The position numbers were made by a program, and so were the translations under genes. DNA of 64,000 bases, taken from assembly GCF_963678185.1 (NCBI RefSeq), contig NZ_OY782757.1, positions 3,483,501 through 3,547,500 of the forward strand. Reading direction: 5' to 3'. Every line of letters begins with the position of its first letter. Within the stretch, counting starts at the first letter, position 1. The notes beneath the pieces were generated by a model that made no database searches, was not told the origin of the DNA, and worked only from the letters and a program-made list of their open reading frames with translations. The DNA is from an uncultured Tolumonas sp. Its GTDB lineage: Bacteria; Pseudomonadota; Gammaproteobacteria; Enterobacterales; Aeromonadaceae. This document shows, piece after piece, positions 37,281-46,845 of the stretch.

Positions 37281-38650
37281 TATTCAGCGTCCGTGTTGTA
37301 ACGCAATACAGTGGCGATAGCGAAAGCGGCACCGAAAGCGATAACCATACCAATCATGTAATTCAGCACGGAGCTGGATTGTACAATCGCGATACCAGGA
37401 ATACCGGTCAGGCCTACAGCCGTCATACCGACTTTGCTGGCAACAACCCAAGCACCACCCAGTGCACCACCCGCCAGTGCGGCCAGGAATGGCTTCACAA
37501 AGCGCAGGTTAATACCGAAGATAGCCGCTTCAGTGATCCCCAACAGACAAGAGATACCAGCTGGGATAGCAATTGATTTGATCCGCGCATCTTTGGTTTT
37601 GAAATACACCGCCAGACACGCACCACCTTGTGCTACGTTCGCCATAGCCCAGATTGGCAGCAGGAAGTTTACACCCACGCTCTTATCGGCCAGCAGACCC
37701 AGTTCAATGGCATGGAAGCTGTGGTGAATACCGGTGATAACGATGGCTGAGTAAGTACCGCCGAATAACAGACCTGCGATCCAACCTGCATGTTCATACA
37801 GGGTGGTCAATACATAAGTAATACCATGACCTAAACCACGACCCGCTGGGCCGATGAACAGCAGCGAAACAAAACCGGTGATCACGACAGTCAGGAACGG
37901 AGTCAGGATGATATCCAATGCATCAGGAATAACGCGACGCAGTTGTTTTTCCAGATGGCTCATGAACCAGACTGCGATCAAGACAGGGAATACCGTGCCC
38001 TGATAACCGATCATCGCAACGTCCATGCCCATGAAACTCATGGTTTTGAAACCAGAGCCGACAGTCCAGGCATTCGTCAGTGCCGGATGGGTTAAGATCC
38101 CGCCCAGTGTTGCGCCCAGATAAGGGTTGCCACCAAATTCACGTGCTGCAGTGAAACCGATCAGCACTGGTAGAATGATAAATGCCGCAGAGCTGAACAT
38201 ATCCAGCATGATGAAAATCGCGCTGTCCGGGTTTGCCCAACCGTAAGTGCGGACCAGACCCAAGGTACCCATCAACAAACCTGATGCCACGATGGCAGGA
38301 ATGATAGGGACAAAGATGTTAGACAGAGTACGGGCAGCACGCTGCACGATATTCAGTTTTTGTGTGGCCAGCTTTTTAACTTCACCTTCGCTGGATTCAT
38401 TAATGCCTGCTACTGCTGTAAATGCGGCATAGACCTTGTTCACAATACCAGTGCCAAAAATGATCTGGATCTGCCCCGCGTTACTGAAACAACCTTTGAC
38501 GCCATCCACTTGTTCAATGGCATTTTTATTAATTTTGTTATCATCCTGCAAAACCAAACGCAAACGGGTTGCGCAGTGGGCTGCACTGACGATATTCTCT
38601 TTACCGCCCAGTAGTGGGATCAGTTCATTTGCTACAGAAGTTACATTCAT
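37280..38650 (-). CDS. scrA: sucrose-specific PTS enzyme IIBC
   Basis: This 456-residue permease has an N-terminal EIIB domain, with phosphorylated cysteine C26 in AAHCATRLRL, and a membrane EIIC domain of about ten segments. The EIIC signature LGITEAAIFGINLRF and GIHHSFHAIELGLL match ScrA. No EIIA domain is fused, so it needs a separate EIIA such as Crr (EIIA-Glc). It imports sucrose as sucrose-6-phosphate. It begins the scrA-scrB-scrR run. AGAGGAAAATC-ATG gives a good ribosome-binding site. No fructokinase or porin gene accompanies it. Confidence 0.93.
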   Translation of the reverse strand: MNVTSVANELIPLLGGKENIVSAAHCATRLRLVLQDDNKINKNAIEQVDGVKGCFSNAGQIQIIFGTGIVNKVYAAFTAVAGINESSEGEVKKLATQKLNIVQRAARTLSNIFVPIIPAIVASGLLMGTLGLVRTYGWANPDSAIFIMLDMFSSAAFIILPVLIGFTAAREFGGNPYLGATLGGILTHPALTNAWTVGSGFKTMSFMGMDVAMIGYQGTVFPVLIAVWFMSHLEKQLRRVIPDALDIILTPFLTVVITGFVSLLFIGPAGRGLGHGITYVLTTLYEHAGWIAGLLFGGTYSAIVITGIHHSFHAIELGLLADKSVGVNFLLPIWAMANVAQGGACLAVYFKTKDARIKSIAIPAGISCLLGITEAAIFGINLRFVKPFLAALAGGALGGAWVVASKVGMTAVGLTGIPGIAIVQSSSVLNYMIGMVIAFGAAFAIATVLRYNTDAE

Positions 38651-38950
38651 GATTTTCCTCTTTGGATGTAACCGGTTAAATGAGATAGCGGGGGCTCAAG
38701 CCGTGATCTCATCAACCGATGCTGTTTCACAACAGCGTGGGTTGTACGTGCTGCCCGGTCTGCTTTACTTGGGGTGAACCAGACTGGGACGCACACTCTC
38801 TCATCATTAATTACTACCGTTACGCCATGCTGTTTTGCAGCATAGAGTGTTTATTCTTTATCAGTTATTTATCCGCTGAGTATGTATTGGCTCTTATCTC
38901 AACGAAATTTCATTTTCTTTTACAGTATACAAATAGTGTTTTACTGTTCT
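38651..38950 (-). promoter_or_regulatory. long structured scrA leader
   Basis: About 300 bases lie between the likely scrA promoter and the scrA ATG, with no coding frame I can support. They contain two similar hairpins starting ATGCTGTTT (38719-38737 and 38827-38843). An outer ACACTCT / AGAGTGT pair (38793-38799 and 38844-38850) encloses the second, and a perfect TAACCGGTTA palindrome lies at 38669-38678. Confidence 0.4.
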
Positions 38951-38962
38951 GGAATTAGTTTA

Positions 38963-39007
38963 CTAAAACGGTTTAGCAAAACAACTAAACAAGCTAAAAC
39001 GGTTTAG
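38963..39007. promoter_or_regulatory. twin LacI-type operators with overlapping scrA promoter
   Basis: The sequence CTAAAACGGTTTAG occurs twice, at 38963-38976 and 38994-39007, exactly 31 bp apart. Both are near-palindromes around a central CG, as LacI/GalR-family sites are. On the minus strand TTGTTT, a 16-base spacer and TAAACT form a plausible promoter whose spacer lies in the first operator. ScrR is the obvious ligand. Confidence 0.75.
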
Positions 39008-39104
39008 CAAATGCGATCAATCTAACAAAAATTGTGGATTCCTTAAGCAATAAGGCGTCTTTTGATGCCATCTTTGTTATTAGCTGGAATGATCCAGATC
39101 AGGT

Positions 39105-39110
39105 TATAAT
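39105..39110 (+). promoter_or_regulatory. -10 element of yadG promoter
   Basis: A perfect TATAAT, 58 bases upstream of the chosen yadG ATG. A transcript starting about 39117 excludes the in-frame start at 39034. The region 38651-39162 otherwise holds only the scrA leader and operators. Confidence 0.5.
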
Positions 39111-39162
39111 TCGTTATCTGCCTTGTGCATTACCGCTCTCTAATATGAAGAATTCTGACACT

Positions 39163-40080
39163 ATGCTTGCTCTCGATATTCAGCAATTACGCAAAACCTA
39201 CCAAGGTGGCGTCGAAGCCCTGAAAGGCATCGATCTCGCGGTCGAAGAAGGGGATTTTTACGCCCTACTTGGCCCGAATGGCGCCGGTAAATCAACTACC
39301 ATTGGTATTATCAGCTCACTGGTCAATAAATCAGCCGGATCGGTCAAAGTCTTTGGTTATGACATTGATACGCAACTGGAACAGGCTAAAGCGCAAATTG
39401 GTTTAGTTCCGCAGGAATTTAATTTCAGTCAGTTTGAGAAAGTCGAGCAGATCGTGGTGCAACAGGCTGGGTTTTATGGTGTACCACGTAAATTAGCCGA
39501 AGAACGGGCCGAGAAATATCTGACCCAGCTCGATCTGTGGGAAAAACGCGATAAACAGGCGCGTACGCTCTCTGGCGGTATGAAACGTCGCCTGATGATT
39601 GCCCGCGCCCTGATGCATGAGCCGAAGTTGCTGATCCTGGATGAACCGACCGCAGGGGTCGATATTGAGATCCGTCGTTCGATGTGGCAGTTCCTGCAAA
39701 ATCTCAATGCTGAAGGTGTCACCATCATTCTGACTACCCACTATCTGGAAGAAGCCGAAATGCTGTGCCGTAACATCGGCATCATCGACAAAGGGCTTAT
39801 CGTCGAAAATACCAGCATGCGGAATTTACTGAGTAAATTACAGGTGGAGACTTTCTTGCTGGATTTAGATCGTTCGGCTGCCAATGTTCAGCTGGCGGGT
39901 TTTAAATCTCATCCGGCAGGGGAATTAAGTCTGGAAGTGGAAATTCAGAAAAGTGATGGCCTGAATGGCGTGTTTGAGCAGTTGAACAATCAGAACGTTA
40001 AGGTGCTGAGTATGCGCAATAAAGCTAACCGGCTGGAAGAGTTGTTTGTTTCATTAGTAGAAAAAGGACGTCAGGCATGA
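39163..40080 (+). CDS. yadG: ABC transporter ATP-binding protein YadG
   Basis: This 305-residue ATPase has Walker A GPNGAGKST, Q-loop VPQEFNF, signature LSGGMKRRL, Walker B LLILDEPTAGVD and switch histidine TTHYLEEAE. It matches E. coli YadG (308) nearly throughout, including FYALLGPNGAGKSTTIGIISSL-type sequence and the C-terminal VLSMRNKANRLEELFVSLV. With YadH it forms a two-subunit exporter of unknown substrate. ATG 39163 gives MLALDIQQL, aligned with E. coli; ATG 39145 is possible. It overlaps yadH by four bases (ATGA). Confidence 0.9.
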   Translation: MLALDIQQLRKTYQGGVEALKGIDLAVEEGDFYALLGPNGAGKSTTIGIISSLVNKSAGSVKVFGYDIDTQLEQAKAQIGLVPQEFNFSQFEKVEQIVVQQAGFYGVPRKLAEERAEKYLTQLDLWEKRDKQARTLSGGMKRRLMIARALMHEPKLLILDEPTAGVDIEIRRSMWQFLQNLNAEGVTIILTTHYLEEAEMLCRNIGIIDKGLIVENTSMRNLLSKLQVETFLLDLDRSAANVQLAGFKSHPAGELSLEVEIQKSDGLNGVFEQLNNQNVKVLSMRNKANRLEELFVSLVEKGRQA

Positions 40081-40850
40081 ATAGCGCCGTTTACTGGATT
40101 GCCTTCCAGAGCTTGGTTCGTAAAGAAATTAACCGTTTTACCCGCATTTGGATCCAAACTTTAGTGCCGCCGGCGATCACCATGACACTCTATTTTGTCA
40201 TTTTCGGTAATCTGATCGGCAGCCGGATTGGTGATATGCATGGTGTGACATACATGCAGTTTATTGTACCGGGTCTGATCATGATGTCGGTGATCACCAA
40301 TTCTTACTCGAATGTCTCTTCGTCATTTTACAGTGCGAAGTTCCAGCGCAATATCGAAGAGCTGCTGGTGGCACCGGTGCCGAATTATCTGATCATCTGG
40401 GGTTTTGTCGCCGGTGGTGTAGCGCGTGGTCTGTGCGTCGGTGCGATTGTCACGGCGGTGTCGTTATTTTTTGTACCGTTTCATGTGCATGATCCGGTCA
40501 GCGTATTCATCATGTTAGTGCTGACGGCGATTTTATTTTCGCTGGGCGGGTTGTTGAACGCGATTTTTGCGAAGAGTTTTGATGATATCAGCATCATTCC
40601 GACGTTTGTGCTGACACCACTGACATACCTGGGCGGCGTATTTTATTCCATTCAATTATTACCCCCATTCTGGCAAGCCGCTTCACATGTCAACCCGATC
40701 ATTTATATGATCAATGGCTTTCGTTACGGCTTTATCGGTATCTCTGATGTACCGATGTGGACATCCTATCTGGTGGTTTCGTTGTTTATTCTGGCGCTGT
40801 ATACCACTTGCTGGTGGCTGGTGAAGAAAGGCACGGGCTTACGTCATTAA
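40077..40850 (+). CDS. yadH: ABC-2 type permease YadH
   Basis: This 257-residue inner-membrane protein has six hydrophobic segments in the ABC-2 fold. RIWIQTLVPPAITMTLYFVIFG, the central NSYSNVSSSFYSAKFQRNIEE-like coupling region, and LTYLGGVFYSIQLLPPFWQ match E. coli YadH (256). It overlaps yadG by four bases, so translation is coupled. The substrate is unknown. A strong terminator follows. Confidence 0.92.
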   Translation: MNSAVYWIAFQSLVRKEINRFTRIWIQTLVPPAITMTLYFVIFGNLIGSRIGDMHGVTYMQFIVPGLIMMSVITNSYSNVSSSFYSAKFQRNIEELLVAPVPNYLIIWGFVAGGVARGLCVGAIVTAVSLFFVPFHVHDPVSVFIMLVLTAILFSLGGLLNAIFAKSFDDISIIPTFVLTPLTYLGGVFYSIQLLPPFWQAASHVNPIIYMINGFRYGFIGISDVPMWTSYLVVSLFILALYTTCWWLVKKGTGLRH

Positions 40851-40865
40851 TCAATTTGCCAGCAA

Positions 40866-40897
40866 CAAAAAAGCCTCCTTGCGGAGGCTTTTTTTAT
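40866..40897. terminator. terminator between yadH and prs
   Basis: AAGCCTCC-ttgc-GGAGGCTT flanked by A and T runs, between convergent genes, so probably bidirectional. Confidence 0.88.
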
Positions 40898-40914
40898 ACT
40901 CTGTAAAGTCTGAA

Positions 40915-41862
40915 TCAATGTTCAAACATGGCAGAGATAGATTCTTCGTTGCTGATACGGCGAATAGCTTCTGCCAGCATTGGTGCCAGAGTCAGCTGTT
41001 TCACTTTACCCAGTGCGCGAATTTCATCGCTCAACGGAATAGAATCGGTAATGATCACTTCATCAATCACTGATTCAGCAATGTTTTTCGCTGCCAGACC
41101 AGAGAAGATTGGGTGAGTGGCATACGCAAATACACGTTTAGCGCCACGCTCTTTCAGAGCTTCAGCCGCTTTACACAGCGTACCACCGGTATCGATCATG
41201 TCATCAACGATGATGCAGTCACGGTTTGCTACGTCACCGATCAGGTGCATAACCTGAGAGACGTTAGCGCGTGGACGGCGTTTATCGATGATAGCGATGT
41301 CAGTTTCATCCAGCAGTTTAGCGATAGCACGCGCACGTACTACACCACCGATATCCGGAGAAACAACAACAGGATCTTCCAGTTGACGTGATTTCATGTC
41401 TTCCAGCAGAACTGGGCTACCAAATACGTTATCAACAGGAACATCGAAGAAGCCCTGAATCTGCTCAGCATGCAGATCGACTGTCAGAACGCGGTCAACA
41501 CCCACGCTGGACAGGAAATCAGCAACAACTTTTGCAGTGATCGGTACACGTGAAGAACGTACGCGACGATCCTGACGAGCATAGCCAAAGTAAGGAATTA
41601 CCGCGGTAATACGACCAGCGGAAGCACGACGCATGGCATCAACCATAACAATCAGTTCCATCAGATTGTCGTTGGTAGGTGCACAGGTAGATTGAATGAT
41701 GAATACATCACTACCACGTACATTTTCGTTGATTTGTACGCTGATCTCACCATCGCTGAAGCGACCTACGGCTGCACTGCCAAGTTTGGTGAAGAGGCGG
41801 TCGGCAATCTTTTGCGCTAATTCCGGTGTGGCGTTACCGGCAAACAGCTTCATGTCAGGCAC
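40915..41862 (-). CDS. prs: ribose-phosphate pyrophosphokinase (PRPP synthetase)
   Basis: This 315-residue enzyme equals E. coli Prs in length and most sequence ([37 protein letters not shown], and the PRPP loop [17 protein letters not shown]). It makes PRPP from ribose-5-phosphate and ATP, feeding purine, pyrimidine, histidine and tryptophan synthesis. That includes the salvage enzymes Gpt and Hpt encoded in this window. It follows ispE by 69 bases on the same strand, the E. coli order lolB-ispE-prs. Confidence 0.97.
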   Translation of the reverse strand: MPDMKLFAGNATPELAQKIADRLFTKLGSAAVGRFSDGEISVQINENVRGSDVFIIQSTCAPTNDNLMELIVMVDAMRRASAGRITAVIPYFGYARQDRRVRSSRVPITAKVVADFLSSVGVDRVLTVDLHAEQIQGFFDVPVDNVFGSPVLLEDMKSRQLEDPVVVSPDIGGVVRARAIAKLLDETDIAIIDKRRPRANVSQVMHLIGDVANRDCIIVDDMIDTGGTLCKAAEALKERGAKRVFAYATHPIFSGLAAKNIAESVIDEVIITDSIPLSDEIRALGKVKQLTLAPMLAEAIRRISNEESISAMFEH

Positions 41863-41931
41863 GGGATTAAACCTCTGGGTTTGTCCAGTTGGGGGTGAAG
41901 GCTAGCAGGAAATGTTGACTGGGCAGACATC

Positions 41932-42789
41932 TCAAGCATAAACCTGTTGCAAAACGACACGAAGGGGTGATAAGTTTTTCCCTCTTGCTACAAAACCATG
42001 TAGCCATGTCGGCATCAACGCCAAAATTTCTCTGGCATGGGCCTCATGTTCAAACTCCGCGAACACACAAGCACCAGTACCGGTCATTCTTGACGGGGCG
42101 TATTCTATCAACCAGCGTAAGGCCTTTTCAACCTCGGGGTAATTCTTTTTCACCAAAGGTTCGCAGTCGTTATGCCAATCACCCTGTTGTAATTCGCGCC
42201 ATGGCTGCTTCGGTGTGTCCCGTTTGAGGTCAGGGTGCTGAAAAACAGCAGCAGTTGAGACATGGCACGGTGGCACTAAAACCAAATACCATTTCTCGCT
42301 GATTTCGACCGGTTGTAACTGCTCACCCACCCCTTCGGCAAAGGCGGCATGACCGCGGACAAAGACCGGTACATCGGCTCCCAACTGACGGCCCAGCTCG
42401 GCCAGTTCATCGATAGAGAGATTGATCTGCCAGAGATGATTGAGGGCGACCAGCGTGGTTGCTGCATCGGACGAACCACCACCAATACCACCACCCATCG
42501 GTAAACGTTTATCCAGCTCAATCGTCACGCCAAGTGGCGCAGCAGAGTGCTGCTTTAATAACATGGCGGCTCGATAGATCAGGTTTTGTTCCAGCGGTAC
42601 ATCGGCCAGTGCCGGTTCAATGGTTATCTGATTGCTGTTATTGATGTGAAAACGCAGCCAGTCGCAGTGATCGAGAAAGATAAACAGCGTCTGTAATTCA
42701 TGGTAACCATCAGCACGGCGACCATTGATGTGTAAAAAAAGATTCAGTTTTGCGGGGGCGGGCCATGCGATGGCGTTGGTTTGCGTCAT
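41932..42789 (-). CDS. ispE: 4-diphosphocytidyl-2-C-methyl-D-erythritol kinase
   Basis: This 285-residue GHMP kinase acts in the MEP isoprenoid pathway. It has [12 protein letters not shown] (catalytic lysine region), the ATP-binding [18 protein letters not shown] and the C-terminal [14 protein letters not shown]. The ATG at 42787-42789 overlaps the lolB stop by four bases (ATGA), the usual coupling; an in-frame ATG at 42807 would lie inside lolB. The product length fits E. coli IspE (283). Confidence 0.95.
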   Translation of the reverse strand: MTQTNAIAWPAPAKLNLFLHINGRRADGYHELQTLFIFLDHCDWLRFHINNSNQITIEPALADVPLEQNLIYRAAMLLKQHSAAPLGVTIELDKRLPMGGGIGGGSSDAATTLVALNHLWQINLSIDELAELGRQLGADVPVFVRGHAAFAEGVGEQLQPVEISEKWYLVLVPPCHVSTAAVFQHPDLKRDTPKQPWRELQQGDWHNDCEPLVKKNYPEVEKALRWLIEYAPSRMTGTGACVFAEFEHEAHAREILALMPTWLHGFVARGKNLSPLRVVLQQVYA

Positions 42790-43373
42790 TGTGTCACCAG
42801 CTCCCAATCGTTGATCACCAGACGGAGTTCAGTTTGCTGACCTTTAAAGGTGATTTTTTCTGGCATCATCCAACCATCGACTTCCTGATAGCTTTGATAT
42901 TGCATCTGCCAGTTGGGCGTTTTGATGTTGGTCACCTGACCGGTCGCATTGATGTCATAATCGGTGTCGCCGGGCAGCCCTTTGATCCATAACGGCAGTT
43001 TATAAACCGGCATTTGCCAGCCGGTTAAGCGATAGACCAGATATTCGGCATCTGTGCCGCGATATTCACGGCCTTTATCATCGATAATGACCACTTTGTC
43101 GCCTTCTTTGCTCATCTCCATAATACGGGTGCCAAGCAGGCTGGTCAGATTGAGGTGATAGTCATCGCCATTTTGCTGCCAGTGAATACGTGCAGAGCCT
43201 TTTTTCTCTGGCGTAATAATGGCCAGCTTGCCGGAGATGGTCCAATGGGTAATATTTTCCAGCTTCTGACGCTGCATGCGCCAGCTGGCATTGTCTAATT
43301 GATGTTGTTGTGAGGTACACGCGCTCAGAATTAGCAGGCAAAAAAGCAATGATAGTTGTTGTAATGGTTTCAC
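42786..43373 (-). CDS. lolB: outer-membrane lipoprotein receptor LolB
   Basis: This 195-residue lipoprotein accepts lipoproteins from periplasmic LolA and inserts them in the outer membrane. The start is GTG at 43371-43373, five bases after a perfect AAAGGAGG, giving [19 protein letters not shown] with the lipid-bearing cysteine at 19. Upstream in-frame ATGs would extend into an intergenic repeat and are rejected. The mature part keeps [16 protein letters not shown] and [10 protein letters not shown] of the LolA/LolB fold. It heads the lolB-ispE(-prs) run and is divergent from hemA. Confidence 0.92.
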   Translation of the reverse strand: MKPLQQLSLLFCLLILSACTSQQHQLDNASWRMQRQKLENITHWTISGKLAIITPEKKGSARIHWQQNGDDYHLNLTSLLGTRIMEMSKEGDKVVIIDDKGREYRGTDAEYLVYRLTGWQMPVYKLPLWIKGLPGDTDYDINATGQVTNIKTPNWQMQYQSYQEVDGWMMPEKITFKGQQTELRLVINDWELVTQ

Positions 43374-43411
43374 AAAGCCTCCTTTAACGATGTGACAGTA
43401 TATACCCTTCA

Positions 43412-43483
43412 TACTTGAAGTTGCAGCGTCGTTGCCAGCGTTCACTTATCGCCTTGCTGCCACACCAATGACTTTGGATATCG
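43412..43483. repeat. dispersed intergenic repeat, long form
   Basis: TACTTGAAGTTGCAGCG at one end and AATGACTTTGGATATCG at the other match the two blocks at 9112-9148, but with about 35 extra bases between them. It lies between lolB and hemA. The TACCCTTCATACTTGAAG start resembles a dispersed element I recall from other gammaproteobacteria. Confidence 0.6.
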
Positions 43484-43562
43484 GCGCTGGCGCTTTGCTT
43501 TCAAAGATCGCCACTTTTTCGTAGAATGGCTGCCTTAAATTTGCTGACGAGTCCGCAGCCTG

Positions 43563-44825
43563 ATGCATCATCTGTTTGTGCTGGGGGTAAACCATAAGAC
43601 GGCGTCGTTGTCATTGCGTGAGCGAGTGGCCTTTGGGCCGGAGCGCATTGACGATGCTTTGGCGGCGTTAACATCGGTCCCCGGTGTCAGGGAAGGGGTG
43701 ATTCTTTCCACCTGTAATCGTACTGAACTTTACTGTGCTGTTGATAGCGGCGCCAGTGAAGAGGTTGCTCTATGGCTGTCACATTTCCAACATCTGAAGG
43801 AAGATGAACTGCAACCGGCGTTATATCAGTTGCAGGATGGTGAAGCGGTTCGTCATCTAATGCGTGTCGCCGCTGGGCTGGATTCACTGGTTTTGGGTGA
43901 GCCGCAGATCTTAGGTCAGGTCAAACAAGCGCTGGATACCGCCAGTAAACAAGGTGCGGTGAAAGGGCTGTTGAATCGGTTATTCCAACGCACCTTTGGT
44001 GTGGCAAAGCGCGTGCGCACCGAAACGGAAATCGGCGCTTATGGTGTTTCGGTGGCGTATGTTGCCGTGACGCTGGCGCGGCAGATTTTCGGTGATTTGT
44101 CACAAGTAAAAGTTTTGCTGATTGGCGCTGGTGAAACGATAGAACTGGTTGGACAACATTTGTATGGGCATTCGGTCTCACAAATGACTGTGGCCAACCG
44201 TACGTTGATCCGTGCACAAGCGATAGCGGGTGCCTGGCAGGCGGATGTCATTACCTTAAATGAGATCCCACAGGTATTGCCGGATGTCGATCTGGTGATC
44301 AGCTCTACCGCCAGCCCGTTACCCATATTAGGTAAAGGTTTGGTTGAGCGGGCATTGAAGCAACGACGGAATAAACCGATGCTGCTGATCGATATTGCGG
44401 TGCCACGCGATATTGAGGAAGAGGTCGGCGAATTGTCCGATGCTTATTTGTATACGGTGGATGATCTGCAAAATATCGTCGCAGAAAATCAGCGTCACCG
44501 GGAACAAGCGGCGCGGCAAGCGGAACAAATCGTGCAGGATGAGCGCGAACAGTTCATGAACTGGTTCCGCGGTTTATCGGCACAAAACTATGTGCGCCTT
44601 TATCGCCAACAGGCTGATGACATACGCCAAGAACAGTTAACGCTGGCGTTACGCAAGCTGGAACAGGGCGAAGATGCGGCAGCTGTGCTATCTGAACTAA
44701 GTGAGCGATTAACGAATAAACTTATTCATGCACCCACGGAAGCGTTGCGCCAAGCGGGCGAAGTCGAAGATAAAAGCTCATTACTACTATTGAGTCAGGC
44801 ATTGCGACTCGACGAAAAAAATTAA
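43563..44825 (+). CDS. hemA: glutamyl-tRNA reductase
   Basis: This 420-residue enzyme starts heme synthesis by reducing glutamyl-tRNA(Glu) to glutamate-1-semialdehyde. It has the catalytic cysteine in [10 protein letters not shown] (C51), the segment [12 protein letters not shown], the NADPH-binding [13 protein letters not shown] and the C-terminal dimerisation helix. The N-terminal [20 protein letters not shown] is typical. It opens the run hemA-prfA-prmC-sirB1-kdsA, and is divergent from lolB as in E. coli. Confidence 0.96.
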   Translation: MHHLFVLGVNHKTASLSLRERVAFGPERIDDALAALTSVPGVREGVILSTCNRTELYCAVDSGASEEVALWLSHFQHLKEDELQPALYQLQDGEAVRHLMRVAAGLDSLVLGEPQILGQVKQALDTASKQGAVKGLLNRLFQRTFGVAKRVRTETEIGAYGVSVAYVAVTLARQIFGDLSQVKVLLIGAGETIELVGQHLYGHSVSQMTVANRTLIRAQAIAGAWQADVITLNEIPQVLPDVDLVISSTASPLPILGKGLVERALKQRRNKPMLLIDIAVPRDIEEEVGELSDAYLYTVDDLQNIVAENQRHREQAARQAEQIVQDEREQFMNWFRGLSAQNYVRLYRQQADDIRQEQLTLALRKLEQGEDAAAVLSELSERLTNKLIHAPTEALRQAGEVEDKSSLLLLSQALRLDEKN

Positions 44826-44873
44826 ATTTCACGCAAATTGCGCTGAGTAAAAAACAAATCAAACAGGAATGCT

Positions 44874-45959
44874 ATGAAAGAATCAGTGATCAGAAAGCTG
44901 GAAGGACTGATGGAGCGCTATGAAGAAGTTCAGGCGCTGCTGGGTGAACCAAATGTGGTTTCCGATCAGGAAAAATTCCGTGCGCTGACCCGAGAATATT
45001 CGCAACTGGGTGAAGTGGTTGCGGGTTTTCAGCAATACCAGCAGGCTGAAGCCGATCTGCAAGCCATCGAAGAGATGTTAGCGGGTGACGATGCTGAAAT
45101 GAAAGCCATGGCACAAGAAGAACTGGCTGATGCCAAACAGCTGATTGAGCGTGTGGAAGCGGAATTGCAGGTGTTACTGCTGCCGAAAGATCCGAAAGAT
45201 GACAGTAACTGCTTCCTGGAAATTCGTGCCGGTGCCGGTGGCGATGAAGCGGCGATTTTCGCCGGTGATCTGTTCCGTATGTATTCCAAATATTCTGAAC
45301 GTCGCGGCTGGCGTTTGGAAATCATGAGCACCAGTGATGGCGAGCATGGCGGCTATAAAGAGATCATCGTTCGCATGGAAGGTGATAGCGTCTACGGTGT
45401 GATGAAATTTGAATCGGGCGGTCATCGTGTGCAGCGCGTACCAGAAACCGAATCACAAGGTCGTGTGCATACCTCAGCTTGTACGGTGATGGTGTTGCCG
45501 GAGATCCCAGAAAAAGAGATCCCGGATATCAACCCTGCCGATCTGCGTATCGATACATTCCGTGCTTCGGGCGCGGGTGGTCAGCACATCAATAAAACCG
45601 ACTCGGCGATCCGTATTACCCACATTCCAACCGGTACGGTGGTTGAGTGTCAGGACGAACGTTCACAGCATAAAAACAAAGCCCGTGCGATGTCGGTGTT
45701 GGCGGCGCGTCTGGCACAGCAGGAAGAAGATAAACGTCGTGCCGAAGCCGATTCAACACGACGCAGTATTTTGAGTACCGGTGATCGTTCTGACCGTATC
45801 CGTACTTATAACTACCCACAGGGCCGCGCCAGTGATCATCGTATCAACCTGACACTGTACCGCTTGTCGGAAGTGATGGAAGGCGATTTAGATTGCTTAC
45901 TGCAACCATTGCTGCAAGAGTTCCAAGCCGACCAGCTGGCAGCATTGTCCGATCAGTAA
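44874..45959 (+). CDS. prfA: peptide chain release factor 1
   Basis: This 361-residue factor recognises UAA and UAG stops. The peptidyl-tRNA hydrolysis motif is GGQ at 235-237 ([16 protein letters not shown]). The stop-codon-reading PxT motif is PET in [19 protein letters not shown] lies about 8 bases before the ATG. It is 48 bases downstream of hemA and 30 bases before prmC, whose product methylates the GGQ glutamine. Confidence 0.97.
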   Translation: MKESVIRKLEGLMERYEEVQALLGEPNVVSDQEKFRALTREYSQLGEVVAGFQQYQQAEADLQAIEEMLAGDDAEMKAMAQEELADAKQLIERVEAELQVLLLPKDPKDDSNCFLEIRAGAGGDEAAIFAGDLFRMYSKYSERRGWRLEIMSTSDGEHGGYKEIIVRMEGDSVYGVMKFESGGHRVQRVPETESQGRVHTSACTVMVLPEIPEKEIPDINPADLRIDTFRASGAGGQHINKTDSAIRITHIPTGTVVECQDERSQHKNKARAMSVLAARLAQQEEDKRRAEADSTRRSILSTGDRSDRIRTYNYPQGRASDHRINLTLYRLSEVMEGDLDCLLQPLLQEFQADQLAALSDQ

Positions 45960-45989
45960 TCATTGATAGCGATTAACAGAGAGCCATTC

Positions 45990-46838
45990 ATGCAAATAGC
46001 GTCCCTGCGTCAGCAGTTGATCCAGCGTTTTGCCGATAGCGACAGTGCAGCACTGGATGCGGATTGTCTGTTATGTGCGGTATTAAGTTGTACCCGTACT
46101 TTTTTGCGGACCTGGCCGGAACAAGAGCTAACGCCGGAACAAGTCGAGCACTTGGAGCAACTGGCTATTCGCCGCGAACAAGGTGAACCGGTCGCTTATA
46201 TTCTTGGCGTGCGTGAGTTCTGGTCGCTGCCCATACAGGTTTCGCCGGCGACGTTAATTCCACGTCCGGATACCGAATGTCTGGTGGAATGGGCATTGAG
46301 TTTGTTACCAGAACGCGGGCAAGGCTTAAAAGCACTCGATCTGGGCACGGGCACTGGTGCCATCGCACTGGCGCTGAAATCAGAATGTCCGGGCTTAACC
46401 ATGTGGGCGTTAGAGCGTGAACCCGCTGCCTTGGAGTTAGCGCGACGGAATGCGGCACGGTTAGGTTTTTCAGTCAAATTTCTGGCGAGCAACTGGTTTT
46501 CAGCGCTGAATGAGCAAAATTTCCAGCTGATAGTCTCTAATCCGCCCTATATTGATGCTGCTGATCCGCATTTGGCACAGGGTGATGTACGTTTTGAACC
46601 ACTCACCGCACTGGTTGCGGAAGAGGATGGCTTGGCGGATATCCGCCAACTAATTGATCAAGCGCCGGAATATTTGGCTGAGGGTGGTTGGTTGTTGCTG
46701 GAGCATGGTTGGCAACAAGCGCAGGCCGTACGCGAATTGCTGTTGGCACGCGGTTTTCATGCAGTCATGACAAGACAGGATTTAGGTGGTCAGGATCGTG
46801 TTTCTGGCGGCCAATGGTTTGGTGATGTTGCAAGGTAG
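45990..46838 (+). CDS. prmC: release factor glutamine methyltransferase
   Basis: This 282-residue SAM-dependent enzyme methylates the GGQ glutamine of release factors 1 and 2. It has ALDLGTGTGAIALAL (SAM site) and NPPY at about 184-187 (catalytic). The N-terminal helical domain contains REPVAYILG-like EQGEPVAYILG and FWSLPIQVSPATLIPRPDTE. ATG 45990 is chosen because GAGAG precedes it; an upstream TTG at 45963 has no site. It follows prfA, as in E. coli. Confidence 0.94.
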   Translation: MQIASLRQQLIQRFADSDSAALDADCLLCAVLSCTRTFLRTWPEQELTPEQVEHLEQLAIRREQGEPVAYILGVREFWSLPIQVSPATLIPRPDTECLVEWALSLLPERGQGLKALDLGTGTGAIALALKSECPGLTMWALEREPAALELARRNAARLGFSVKFLASNWFSALNEQNFQLIVSNPPYIDAADPHLAQGDVRFEPLTALVAEEDGLADIRQLIDQAPEYLAEGGWLLLEHGWQQAQAVRELLLARGFHAVMTRQDLGGQDRVSGGQWFGDVAR

Positions 46839-46845
46839 TACGCAA

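Noticed and set aside
39034..39162. Upstream start for yadG at 39034
   Set aside because: The added residues are not conserved, and a TATAAT at 39105-39110 would place transcription start downstream of this codon.
43374..43445. Upstream start for lolB at 43445
   Set aside because: It would read through the intergenic repeat. GTG 43373 has a perfect ribosome-binding site and gives a normal lipoprotein signal peptide.
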